Shown: piece by piece, positions 52,381 to 60,407 of the stretch
How positions within the stretch are numbered: the stretch's first letter is position 1
Layout of the letters: the number at the start of each line of letters is the position of its first letter
Source: Selenomonadaceae bacterium
Lineage (GTDB): Bacteria; Bacillota; Negativicutes; Selenomonadales; Selenomonadaceae
NCBI GenBank assembly: GCA_017515635.1
Contig: JAFWFO010000037.1
Coordinates: 1 to 64,000 of the forward strand
Direction: 5' to 3'
DNA: 64,000 nucleotides
Program-made: the position numbers and the translations under genes
The notes under the pieces: model-generated
Told to the model about the DNA's origin: nothing
Seen by the model: the letters and a program-made list of their open reading frames with translations, nothing else
Database searches by the model: none

Positions 52381-53552
52381 TTAGCGTGACGAAGTTGCTT
52401 TTTGCCGAAGATTATTTCGGCGACACTCTGCGTTACACGAAGGACGCGCACCGAATGCGCAACGGAGCGGCGGCGGGTATCGGCCCCGTCGTCGTGTGGA
52501 ATTCAACGCGAACTTGCAATTTGAAATGTCGGCATTGTTACATGGATTCGGATTCGCAAAAGTACAGCAACGAACTTTCGACGGACGAGGCGAAAAAATT
52601 TATCGACGACCTTGCCGAGTTCAAAGTTCCCGTGCTTTTGTTTTCGGGCGGCGAGCCGTTGATTCGTCCCGATTTTTTTGAGCTTGCAAGTTATGCGGTC
52701 GAAAAAAATGTTCGCCCGACACTTTCGACTAACGGCACGTTGATAACCCGCGAAGTCGCGCAGAAAATCAAAGACATCGGCGTCGGCTACGTCGGAATTT
52801 CGCTTGACGGGCTTGCGAACGTCAACGACAAATTTCGCGGCGTCGAAGGTGCCTTCAAGCTTGCAATGCGCGGGATTGAAAATTGCGTCGCCGTCGGTCA
52901 ACGCGTCGGCCTGCGCTTCACGATTAACCGGCACAACTTCGAGGAGCTTGATAAAATTTTTGACTTCATCGAGGCGGAAAAAATTAATCGCGTTTGTTTT
53001 TATCACCTTGTCTATTCGGGACGCGGCAGTCAAATGCTTGACGAAGATGTCACGCCCGAAGAATCGCGGCGCGCAATGGACACGATTATTCGCCGGACGA
53101 AAGATTTTGCTCAACGCGGGCTTGACAAAGAAATTTTGACTGTCGACAATCATTGCGACGGCGTTTACATGTACTTGAAGGCTTTGGCGGACGGCGACGA
53201 CGCCACGGCCGCGCAGATTAAAAAATTTATCTCAATGAACGGCGGAAATCGTTCGGGCATTGCGTTCGGCGAAGTCGATCCGCTCGGTTACGTGCACCCC
53301 GACCAATTCACGCAACACCACACTTTCGGCAACGTGCGCGAAAGAAAATTCGGCGACATTTGGACGGACATTAGCAACCCGATTTTGGCGGGGCTGAAAA
53401 ATCGCAAGCCGCTACTTAAAGGACGCTGTGCCCGCTGTAAATTTTTGGACAACTGCAACGGAAATTTCCGCACGCGTGCCGAGGCAGTCACGGGCGATTT
53501 TTGGGAATCCGACCCGTCATGTTATCTGACTGACGCGGAAATCGGGCTATAA
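52377..53552 (+). CDS. ahbC: AhbC/NirJ1-type radical SAM enzyme (didecarboxysiroheme deacetylase)
   Basis: 391 residues. Radical SAM cluster CNLKCRHCY, GGEP motif in VLLFSGGEPLIRPD, then the AhbC-like strings VGISLDGLANVNDKFRGVEGAF, RVCFYHLVYSGRGSQM and VDNHCDGVYMYLKAL. A C-terminal SPASM-like Cys set follows (CARCKFLDNC and SDPSC). It removes acetate side chains from 12,18-didecarboxysiroheme in the siroheme-dependent haem route. None of the other ahb genes is in the window. Confidence 0.9.
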   Translation: MISVTKLLFAEDYFGDTLRYTKDAHRMRNGAAAGIGPVVVWNSTRTCNLKCRHCYMDSDSQKYSNELSTDEAKKFIDDLAEFKVPVLLFSGGEPLIRPDFFELASYAVEKNVRPTLSTNGTLITREVAQKIKDIGVGYVGISLDGLANVNDKFRGVEGAFKLAMRGIENCVAVGQRVGLRFTINRHNFEELDKIFDFIEAEKINRVCFYHLVYSGRGSQMLDEDVTPEESRRAMDTIIRRTKDFAQRGLDKEILTVDNHCDGVYMYLKALADGDDATAAQIKKFISMNGGNRSGIAFGEVDPLGYVHPDQFTQHHTFGNVRERKFGDIWTDISNPILAGLKNRKPLLKGRCARCKFLDNCNGNFRTRAEAVTGDFWESDPSCYLTDAEIGL

Positions 53553-53570
53553 AATTTTGGAGGCTTTGAC

Positions 53571-54479
53571 ATGAAAAAATTTTTTGTCGGTGCATTGACG
53601 GCGGCTCTGCTGTTCACAAGTTCGGCGGACGCGGCAAGATATTTCACGCAAGGCGACGCGGCGGGAAGTTCCACACCTTACGGCGACAATTTGAGCGTCG
53701 GTAATTACGTCACGGCGGACGATGCGAAAATTTATTATGAAGTCTACGGCGCGGGCGAACCAATTTTGATTTTGCACGGCGGCGGTGTCGGCTCGCCTTA
53801 CGAACTCGGAAAAATTTTGGACGAACTTCGCGACGGTCACAAATTGATTGTTGTTTCGACACGCGGGCACGGACGTTCCGAAATCGGTCATTCGCCGCTG
53901 ACTTACAAACAAAAAGCCGATGACGCGCTTGCAGTTCTTGACGCACTGAAAATCGACAAACCGATTCAAATTCTCGGCTTCAGCGACGGAGCTTATACGG
54001 CTTACGAAATTGCCGCGCTTTATCCCGAACGCGTCGAACGAATCACGGCGATTGGTGCGGGAACTTTGCAGGCGGGATTTTTTTCGGGCGAACTGAAAAT
54101 TTCCGACCTCGAAAAGTTTGACAAAAAATTTATCGACGAGCAGAAAAAAATTCGTCCCGAACCCGAACGTTGGCAAGAATTTTGCAACGCGTACATGAAA
54201 TTTTGGAGCGAACAAAATATCGGCGAAGAAACTTTCGGCAAAATTAAATGCCCCGTACTTTTGATTGTCGGCGACGAAGACGACCACGCGCCCGTTATCA
54301 CCGTTTTGGAAGCCCATCAAATGCTTGCGAATTCGCGGCTGTGCGTTGTCCCGAAAGCGTGGCACACGGCATTTTTGGACAACTACGACGTGACTTGGGC
54401 GGCAATTCGTCAATTCGTCAACGCGCCGATTGAAACTTTGACGCCGAGCAAAAAAGTTGAATACAACTCGAAAAGCTGA
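53571..54479 (+). CDS. secreted alpha/beta hydrolase
   Basis: 302 residues. Signal peptide (FVGALTAALLFTSSADA). Oxyanion region LILHGGGVGSP, nucleophile elbow GFSDG, acid residue in IVGDEDDHAP, and His in PKAWHTAFLDN complete the catalytic triad. Substrate unknown. Short intergenic gap after ahbC (18 bp), so possibly the same transcript. Confidence 0.88.
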   Translation: MKKFFVGALTAALLFTSSADAARYFTQGDAAGSSTPYGDNLSVGNYVTADDAKIYYEVYGAGEPILILHGGGVGSPYELGKILDELRDGHKLIVVSTRGHGRSEIGHSPLTYKQKADDALAVLDALKIDKPIQILGFSDGAYTAYEIAALYPERVERITAIGAGTLQAGFFSGELKISDLEKFDKKFIDEQKKIRPEPERWQEFCNAYMKFWSEQNIGEETFGKIKCPVLLIVGDEDDHAPVITVLEAHQMLANSRLCVVPKAWHTAFLDNYDVTWAAIRQFVNAPIETLTPSKKVEYNSKS

Positions 54480-54489
54480 CGTTAAGAAA

Positions 54490-54530
54490 AAAATCTCTCT
54501 GCCGATAAATTTTTCGGGGAGGGATTTTTT
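54490..54530 (+). terminator. terminator-like hairpin that also contains the next gene's ribosome site
   Basis: ATCTCTCT and CCGA pair with TCGG and GGAGGGAT (one bulge), followed by TTTTTT. The GGGAGGG used by the gene at 54531 is in the 3' arm and its ATG comes immediately after the T-run. Confidence 0.65.
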
Positions 54531-55232
54531 ATGGCAGGCAACGCAATTCATCTCGACAATTCGTATATCGGCGACGCGGTTAATGTGATGGAAAATTTGG
54601 AGCGACGTGTTGAAAACTTTCACAAACCGAAAACTTACGCGGAAATTCTTTCGGAGGCGCGCAACGGTTTGGAAAAAATTTCGCCGCAAGATATGACGCT
54701 TGACGAATACAAAACTTATATCGAAGGCGAACTGCAAAATATTCCGCGACACTTCAGCCGCCACCGCGACGACGTGACGATTGTAATTTCTGACGCGGGC
54801 TATCAAGCAATGCAAAATGATTCGGATTACGAGTCGTGGGTTTTAAATTTCGTGCGCGAAGAATTAAATTTTCCCGATTATCTCTGCGGCTACCCCGGCA
54901 CGAACGGGCATTATGACGTTATGGAATTCGGCGCGACGCGTGAAGATTTTCGCGGGCAAATGTGGAGCAAGCCGAAAAATAATTCGCTTAATCGTCCCGA
55001 CACCGAAGAAAGTTATTGGGATTTGCGGCTTAAACGTTTGAAAGCGCGACTCAAGGCCGAACAAGAATTTTTTGAGCACGAACGAATTTTGCAAAAGGCT
55101 TGCGACGAATCCGCGCAGGTCGAAGCGATTCAGCGTGCACAAGACGGCTTGACCGATTCAGCTTTGCCCGAACAACCGATAATCGGCGTGCCCGCGAAAT
55201 TTTTGCTGAGCATGTTGGACGGCGGATTATAA
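54531..55232 (+). CDS. protein of unknown function
   Basis: 233 residues, no signal peptide or membrane segment. A central globular part (DDVTIVISDAGYQAMQ, then FPDYLCGYPGTNGHYDVMEFG) is followed by a charged helical stretch (LKRLKARLKAEQEFFEHER). No family recognised. Start ATG at 54531 directly behind the hairpin above; a terminator follows. Confidence 0.75.
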   Translation: MAGNAIHLDNSYIGDAVNVMENLERRVENFHKPKTYAEILSEARNGLEKISPQDMTLDEYKTYIEGELQNIPRHFSRHRDDVTIVISDAGYQAMQNDSDYESWVLNFVREELNFPDYLCGYPGTNGHYDVMEFGATREDFRGQMWSKPKNNSLNRPDTEESYWDLRLKRLKARLKAEQEFFEHERILQKACDESAQVEAIQRAQDGLTDSALPEQPIIGVPAKFLLSMLDGGL

Positions 55233-55242
55233 ATTTGTCGAC

Positions 55243-55282
55243 AATCGTCGTTTCCGAATTCGCGGGAGCGGCGATTTTTTTT
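55243..55282 (+). terminator. intrinsic terminator
   Basis: Stem AATCGTCG/CGGCGATT, 18-nt loop, run of T. Confidence 0.7.
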
Positions 55283-55285
55283 GTC

Positions 55286-55348
55286 TTGTAAACAACCGCA
55301 CGTTTCGGCTAGAATTAACTTGCACAAAACATGAAATGAATTTATAAT
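55286..55348 (+). promoter_or_regulatory. two candidate promoters of the proB operon
   Basis: TTGTAA-18-TAGAAT (55286-55315) and TTGCAC-17-TATAAT (55320-55348). The second would start transcription almost at the ribosome site, so the first is the more practical one. Confidence 0.55.
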
Positions 55349-55367
55349 GAAAACAGGAGTGATGACA

Positions 55368-56174
55368 TTGAGCGCGGCAAGAGAAAATTTGCGGACGGCA
55401 CGGCGAATCGTCGTTAAAGTTGGCACAAGCACGCTGGCCTACGCAGAAACCGGCAAGTTAAATTTGTATCGAATCGAACAGCTGATTCGCGAACTGGCAG
55501 ATCTGCACAACGCGGGACGCGAAATAATTTTCGTAACGTCGGGAGCAATCGCGGCGGGCATGGACAAACTCGGTATCAAACAAAAGCCCGAAACAATTCC
55601 CGAAAACCAGGCACTCGCGGCAATCGGTCAAGGCGTGTTGATGCATATCTACGAAAAATTTTTCGCCGAATACGGGCAGACAACGGCGCAATTTCTGTTG
55701 ACGAAAGAAAACGCCGCCGACGCTCACGCCTGCGAAAATTTTCATAACGCGATGTCGACAGTCCTGAACATGGGCGTTATCCCCGTCATCAACGAAAACG
55801 ACGCAGTCACCGTTGACGAAATCCGAATCGGCGACAACGACAACTTGTCGGCCATGGTTGCGACGCTCGTCGACGCGGAAGTTTTGATTATCCTGTCGGA
55901 CATTGACGGGCTTTTTGACGGCAACCCGAAAGTTGACAAATCTGCGCGGCTGATTGACGAAGTGCCCGAAATAAATTCAGCGGTTGAAAAAATGGCGGGC
56001 GGCGTCGGGACGAAACTCGGCACGGGCGGCATGTTCACCAAAATTCAAGCGGCAAAACTTGCTACGGCAAACGGCGTTACCATGCTCATTGTCAACGGCT
56101 CGACAATCGGAAACTTGCGGCGCGCTTTAAGCGGCGAATCGGTCGGCACAATCTTTCCCGCGAAAAAATCTTGA
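55368..56174 (+). CDS. proB: glutamate 5-kinase without PUA domain
   Basis: 268 residues. Amino-acid kinase fold: RRIVVKVGTSTLAY, FVTSGAIAAGMDKLG, PVINENDAVTVDEIRIGDNDNLSA and GTGGMFTKIQAAKLATANG. It phosphorylates glutamate in proline synthesis; the C-terminal PUA domain of the E. coli enzyme is absent, as in shorter homologues. The TTG at 55368 lies 8 nt after AGGAG and is preferred; the ATG at 55347 lacks a ribosome site and overlaps a -10. Confidence 0.95.
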   Translation: MSAARENLRTARRIVVKVGTSTLAYAETGKLNLYRIEQLIRELADLHNAGREIIFVTSGAIAAGMDKLGIKQKPETIPENQALAAIGQGVLMHIYEKFFAEYGQTTAQFLLTKENAADAHACENFHNAMSTVLNMGVIPVINENDAVTVDEIRIGDNDNLSAMVATLVDAEVLIILSDIDGLFDGNPKVDKSARLIDEVPEINSAVEKMAGGVGTKLGTGGMFTKIQAAKLATANGVTMLIVNGSTIGNLRRALSGESVGTIFPAKKS

Positions 56175-56185
56175 GGAGGGCTTGC

Positions 56186-57499
56186 ATGAACAAAAAATTT
56201 TTCATCTTGATTGGAGTGTTGCTTATGTTGGTTTCAAATGTTCATGCGGCGGGAATTTCGATTCAGGACAACCGCGCCACCGCCGATTATTGGACGGCTA
56301 AAAATTCTTCGGGCGAAACGAAAATCGACGCGAACGATTTGGAAATGCTCAACCTGCAAATTCGTCAAAAGTCCCCGTCAATCGTCGATCTTGCCAAATA
56401 TCCCGAAAAAATTTCCGCGCAAACTCTTCACGACAAAATTACCGCGACAATGACTATCGGCAAGTTTCAAGGCACGGAAATTCCGAAACTCTTCAAGAAC
56501 GGCGCGGGCTTGACCGAATACAGTTTCACGCACGCGAAGGCAAATTGCAATCTTGACGCTCTGCCCGAAAACAGCGAAGTTCGTTACGCGTTGACGATTA
56601 AACGCGCAAATTTGCGACTGTTGCCCGAAGCTGAAGGCTGGTTCGAGAGCAAAACCGACACGCATTACGACCAACTTCAGGCGACCGCGCTTGACCCCGG
56701 TGAGCCTGTCGCAGTCCTCGCCGAAAGCAAAGATAAAAAATTTGTCTTCGTCGATTCGCGCACTTATGCGGGCTGGTTGGACGTTACGACGCTTGCTTTT
56801 TCCGACAGACCGACTTGGCTTAAATATGTTTCGCCGCAAAATTATTTGACGGTTATCGCAAGCCGCAAGACAATTCCTCAAGGCGCGTCACTTTTCCAGA
56901 TGGGCAGTAAAGTTTTATTGCGCTCCGCCGACGTACAAAAAGACGGATCATGGGCAATTTCAATTCCGAACGTCGACGCGAACGGCACGATTATCGAACA
57001 GGGTTTGAACGTTCCGAAAGACAGCGGCACAGTCAAAGGTGCGCTCCCCTGCACCGAAAACAATTTGATTCGGCAGGCGTTCAGATTTTTGGGCGAAGGC
57101 TACGGTTGGGGCGGTCTCGAAGACGGCGTGGATTGCTCAAGTTTCGTGCAAGATGTTTATCGCTCCGTCGGTATCGAACTTCCCCGCGACGCCGACCGTC
57201 AAGCAAAAGCAATGCCGCGTTCCGTGTCGCTCGACGGCATGAATCGCGATCAACGGCTTGAAATTATCAAAAAATCCAAACCCGGTTCACTGTTGTTTTC
57301 GACTTCGCACGTGATGATTTATTTGGGCACCGACGACAAAGGCGAGCCGCTGGTTATTCACGCGGCAAGCAGTTATTATACATTCGGCGACCAAATCGCC
57401 AAGCATTACGTCCGAAAAGTTATCGTCAGCGATTTGCATTTCATGAGCAAAGACAAAGTTGAAATGATTGACCGCTTGACGAGCGTGGGCAGTCTGTAA
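56186..57499 (+). CDS. SH3-domain NlpC/P60 cell-wall hydrolase
   Basis: 437 residues. Signal peptide (ILIGVLLMLVSNVHA), an N-terminal domain, two SH3b-like segments (RANLRLLPEAEGWF and GEPVAVLAESKDKKFVFVDSR), then NlpC/P60. Its catalytic Cys is in GVDCSSFVQDVY and its His residues in TSHVMIYLG and VIHAASSYY. It cuts peptidoglycan stem peptides in the periplasm. ATG at 56186 behind GAGGAGGG. It separates proB from proA in the operon. Confidence 0.93.
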   Translation: MNKKFFILIGVLLMLVSNVHAAGISIQDNRATADYWTAKNSSGETKIDANDLEMLNLQIRQKSPSIVDLAKYPEKISAQTLHDKITATMTIGKFQGTEIPKLFKNGAGLTEYSFTHAKANCNLDALPENSEVRYALTIKRANLRLLPEAEGWFESKTDTHYDQLQATALDPGEPVAVLAESKDKKFVFVDSRTYAGWLDVTTLAFSDRPTWLKYVSPQNYLTVIASRKTIPQGASLFQMGSKVLLRSADVQKDGSWAISIPNVDANGTIIEQGLNVPKDSGTVKGALPCTENNLIRQAFRFLGEGYGWGGLEDGVDCSSFVQDVYRSVGIELPRDADRQAKAMPRSVSLDGMNRDQRLEIIKKSKPGSLLFSTSHVMIYLGTDDKGEPLVIHAASSYYTFGDQIAKHYVRKVIVSDLHFMSKDKVEMIDRLTSVGSL

Positions 57500-57521
57500 A
57501 ATTTTCAAAGGAGTGATTTTT

Positions 57522-58784
57522 ATGTTGTTCATGAAAGAACATGTCACAAAACAAGCACGGCGCGCAAAAGAGGCGTCACGGCAACTGGCGTTGCTTTCGG
57601 GCGAAGAAAGAGACAATGCACTTTTGGCAATGGCAAATGCACTCGAAGAGCGTCAAGCCGAAATTTTGGAAGTGAATGCCAAAGAAGTTGAGGCGGCACG
57701 CGAATCGCAGAAAGTTCGTCAAAATATGGTTGACCGCATGATTTTGACGCCGCAGAGAATTTCCGCTATGGCTGAAGGAATTCGCCAAATTGTTAAACTT
57801 CCCGACCCGCTCGCCAAAACCGACTTTGAAATCACCCGCCCGAATGGTTTAAACATTCGTCGTATGCGCGTGCCTTTCGGCGTCGTCGGCATTGTTTACG
57901 AATCCCGCCCGAATGTCACGGCGGACGCAATCGCTCTGTGTTTGAAATCGGGTAATGCCTGCCTTTTGCGCGGCGGCTCGGAAGTTGTCCGCACGAACAA
58001 AACAATCGTTGAGATTATGCGCGAAGCGGCGGTTGCTCAAGGCGTTCCTGAAAAGTTCGTCGAATTCATCAGCATTCTTGACCGTGATGCCGTTGTCGTC
58101 ATGTGCAGATTGCGCCAGCTCGTCGACGTGATTATTCCTCGCGGCGGCGCAGGTTTAATTGCACGCGTCGTTGAGCACAGCACGGTTCCCGTTATCGAAA
58201 CCGGCACGGGTATTTGTCACACGTTCGTTGATAAGCCCGCCGATTTGGATATGGCGTTGAAAATTTGCATGAACGCCAAAACTCAGCGGCCGTCCGTCTG
58301 CAACGCAATGGAAACTCTTTTGATTCACCGCGACGTTGCCGAAGAATTTTTGCCGAAAGTTGCTAAAGCAATGATTGACGCGAAAGTTGAACTGCGCGGC
58401 GACGAAGCTTGCAGAAAAATTTTCCCCGACATGAAAGAGGCGACCGACGAAGATTGGGCGACCGAATACAACGATTTGATTTTGTCCGTGAAAATTGTCG
58501 ACGATCTCGACGCGGCGATTGAGCACATTAACTGCTACAACACCAAACATTCCGACGCGATTATCACCCGCGACCATGATTCGGCGGCGAAATTTGAAAA
58601 GCTTATCGACGCGGCAACCGTTTACGTCAACGCCTCGACGCGCTTCACTGACGGCTTTGAATTCGGATTCGGCGCGGAAATCGGTATCAGCACGCAGAAA
58701 CTTCACGCACGCGGCCCCATGGGTTTGGAAGCTTTGACGACGATGAAATATTTCGTTGAAGGCGACGGACAAATTCGCGGATGA
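57522..58784 (+). CDS. proA: gamma-glutamyl phosphate reductase
   Basis: 420 residues, aldehyde dehydrogenase fold. RVPFGVVGIVYESRPNVTADA, LRGGSEVVRTNK, VIIPRGGAGLIARV, catalytic Cys in RPSVCNAMETLL, and FGFGAEIGISTQKLHARGPMGLEALTT. It reduces glutamyl phosphate to the semialdehyde in proline synthesis. ATG at 57522 behind AAAGGAG. Its stop overlaps the next small gene (ATGA). Confidence 0.96.
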   Translation: MLFMKEHVTKQARRAKEASRQLALLSGEERDNALLAMANALEERQAEILEVNAKEVEAARESQKVRQNMVDRMILTPQRISAMAEGIRQIVKLPDPLAKTDFEITRPNGLNIRRMRVPFGVVGIVYESRPNVTADAIALCLKSGNACLLRGGSEVVRTNKTIVEIMREAAVAQGVPEKFVEFISILDRDAVVVMCRLRQLVDVIIPRGGAGLIARVVEHSTVPVIETGTGICHTFVDKPADLDMALKICMNAKTQRPSVCNAMETLLIHRDVAEEFLPKVAKAMIDAKVELRGDEACRKIFPDMKEATDEDWATEYNDLILSVKIVDDLDAAIEHINCYNTKHSDAIITRDHDSAAKFEKLIDAATVYVNASTRFTDGFEFGFGAEIGISTQKLHARGPMGLEALTTMKYFVEGDGQIRG

Positions 58785-58930
58785 AAATTTTTCGCGGATA
58801 TTTTCTCACGCTGAAAAATTATTTTCGCACACCGAAAGCTCGCCACGACTTCAAAGACTACGCCCGCGCAGTTGCATTGATTTTGTTCACGTCGCTGATA
58901 ATTTTTCTGCTTGTTCGGAGAACAACGTGA
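58781..58930 (+). CDS. 49-residue single-pass membrane protein
   Basis: ATG overlaps the proA stop. A basic N-terminal half (MKIFRGYFLTLKNYF) is followed by a membrane segment (AVALILFTSLIIFLLV) and a short basic tail (RRTT). Context between proA and nadD, and coupled translation, suggest a real gene. Its final codons (T-T and stop) are provided by an inserted element, so the original C-terminus was different. Confidence 0.65.
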   Translation: MKIFRGYFLTLKNYFRTPKARHDFKDYARAVALILFTSLIIFLLVRRTT

Positions 58931-58983
58931 CGTTGCATCCAATTTGGTCAGCCGTCTTGTTACTTTAGTTCACTGTCATAAAA
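58921..58983 (+). mobile_element. palindrome-headed 63-nt insertion, locus B
   Basis: Inserted between imperfect direct repeats ATTTTTCTGCTTGTTCGGAG (58901-58920) and AATTTTCTGCTCGTTCGGAG (58984-59003). Two bases in, the head CAACGTGACGTTG, CAT, CCAATTTGG is identical to that at 45012. The remaining 36 nt are unrelated to the other loci. The second repeat carries the nadD ribosome site. Confidence 0.7.
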
Positions 58984-59013
58984 AATTTTCTGCTCGTTCG
59001 GAGGCGACTCGTT

Positions 59014-59613
59014 TTGAAAATCGGAATAATGGGCGGCACCTTCGATCCGATTCATCTCGGACATTTGGCAACGGCGGAATTCGTGCGTGAAAGTTTTTCG
59101 CTCGACGAAATTTTATTTATCCCCGCCGCACGCCCGCCGCACAAACTTTGCAGACACGTCACCGACGAAATTCACCGATTGACAATGACGAATTTGGCAA
59201 CGCGCTCGAACAAATTTTTTCGCGTATCGGACATGGAATTGAAACGCACGGGACTTTCCTACACGCTCGACACGATGGACGCGTTGCATAAACAATTCGG
59301 CGCGACAACGGAATTATTTTTCATAATCGGCGCGGATTCGTTGGCGGACTTGTCGAAGTGGCACGAATCGAAAAAACTTGTCGCCCGCAGTCATTTCATC
59401 GCGACGACGCGCCCCGGTGTCGACGTGGATTTTTCTGCGACTGAAAAATTTTTCGGCTCGGCGGCAAGCGAACACATTCACCGAGTGACGACGCCCGCGA
59501 TTGAAATTTCGTCGACGGAAATTCGCGAACGCGTCAAGCTCGGTCGTTCGATAAAATATCTCGTGCCCGAAGCCGTCGAAGAATATATTTTGCGGGAGGG
59601 ACTTTATCTGTGA
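59014..59613 (+). CDS. nadD: nicotinate-nucleotide adenylyltransferase
   Basis: 199 residues. MGGTFDPIHLGHLATAE (nucleotidyl-transferase HxGH motif), ARPPHK, FIIGADSLADLSKWHE, and ISSTEIRERVKLGRSIKYLVPEAVEEYI. It adenylates nicotinate mononucleotide in NAD synthesis. The start is TTG at 59014 behind CGGAGG. Overlaps yqeK by 4 nt. Confidence 0.96.
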   Translation: MKIGIMGGTFDPIHLGHLATAEFVRESFSLDEILFIPAARPPHKLCRHVTDEIHRLTMTNLATRSNKFFRVSDMELKRTGLSYTLDTMDALHKQFGATTELFFIIGADSLADLSKWHESKKLVARSHFIATTRPGVDVDFSATEKFFGSAASEHIHRVTTPAIEISSTEIRERVKLGRSIKYLVPEAVEEYILREGLYL

Positions 59614-60185
59614 CGATTGACGAAATGCGCCGCGAACTTCAACGCCGGCTGAAAAAAAGCAGATTCGCACACTCAATCGGCGTGGCGAATACCGCCGTCA
59701 CTTTGGCGAAAAAATTTGGCGTCGACGAAATCAAAGCTTACGTTGCGGGACTTCTGCACGATTGCGCCCGCGAATTTGAAAACGACGAACTTCCCGCGCA
59801 GGCTGAACGTTACGGCATTGAAATCGGCGAAGTCGAACGGGCATTGCCGTTGCTTTTGCACGCGTACATTGGCGCGAAGATTATTAAAGAAATTTACGGC
59901 GTGGACGACGCGGAAATTTCGCAGGCAATTCACCGACACACCGTCGCCGCACCGAACATGACCGCACTTGATAAAATAATTTATTTCGCGGACATGATTG
60001 AACCGAACAGAAATTATCCCGGCGTGGAAAATCTGCGCGCCTTGGTCGAAACAAAAACTTTAGACGAAATTTTATTGACGGCGTTGAGCGAGTCGATAAT
60101 TTTCGTCGTGCAAAAAAATTCTCTCGTGCACCCCGATACAGTCGCCGCACGAAATTTTTTGTTGCTCAACAAAATCAATGCTTAA
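59610..60185 (+). CDS. yqeK: YqeK family HD-domain hydrolase (diadenosine tetraphosphatase type)
   Basis: 191 residues. HD motifs: RFAHSIGVANTA, AGLLHDCARE, LLHAYIGAKI, and AIHRHTVAAPNMTALDKIIYFADMIEPNR. Characterised YqeK enzymes hydrolyse Ap4A to ADP. GTG start overlaps the nadD stop, the usual nadD-yqeK-lytR-rsfS order in Firmicutes. Confidence 0.95.
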   Translation: MTIDEMRRELQRRLKKSRFAHSIGVANTAVTLAKKFGVDEIKAYVAGLLHDCAREFENDELPAQAERYGIEIGEVERALPLLLHAYIGAKIIKEIYGVDDAEISQAIHRHTVAAPNMTALDKIIYFADMIEPNRNYPGVENLRALVETKTLDEILLTALSESIIFVVQKNSLVHPDTVAARNFLLLNKINA

Positions 60186-60187
60186 TT

Positions 60188-60360
60188 TGGAGCCGTCATG
60201 GATGACGGCTCCACGCCGACGCATTTGCAGGATGCAAATTCCGTCGGCCAAATGGATTTTCGATAACGTTTCGGATTGTCGATAACGTATTCCTCGCCCG
60301 CCGCGCAGGCGTGCCGTTTTCTTTTGCTACTTTTCTTTTGGGCAAGCAAAAGAAAAGTAG
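60188..60360. repeat. dispersed three-hairpin repeat, right copy
   Basis: Inverted copy of the element at 350-520, between yqeK and lytR. Hairpins: 60188-60213 (stem TGGAGCCGTCAT), 60215-60248 (GCCGACG and ATTTGCA stems), and 60327-60360 (CTACTTTTCTTTT, loop GGGCAAGC). Base differences from the left copy fall in both arms of each stem. It occupies most of the 222-bp gap upstream of lytR. Confidence 0.85.
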
Positions 60361-60407
60361 ATAAATCAACAAATCAACTCTTGAAGCCGGAAGCGAGCGA
60401 AACTCAC

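Noticed and set aside
55347..55367. ATG at 55347 as the proB start
   Set aside because: It lies on a TATAAT box and has no ribosome site; the TTG at 55368 does.
58756..58968. 70-codon frame overlapping the end of proA
   Set aside because: It starts inside proA in another frame; the frame beginning at 58781 has the coupled start and a membrane segment and is preferred.
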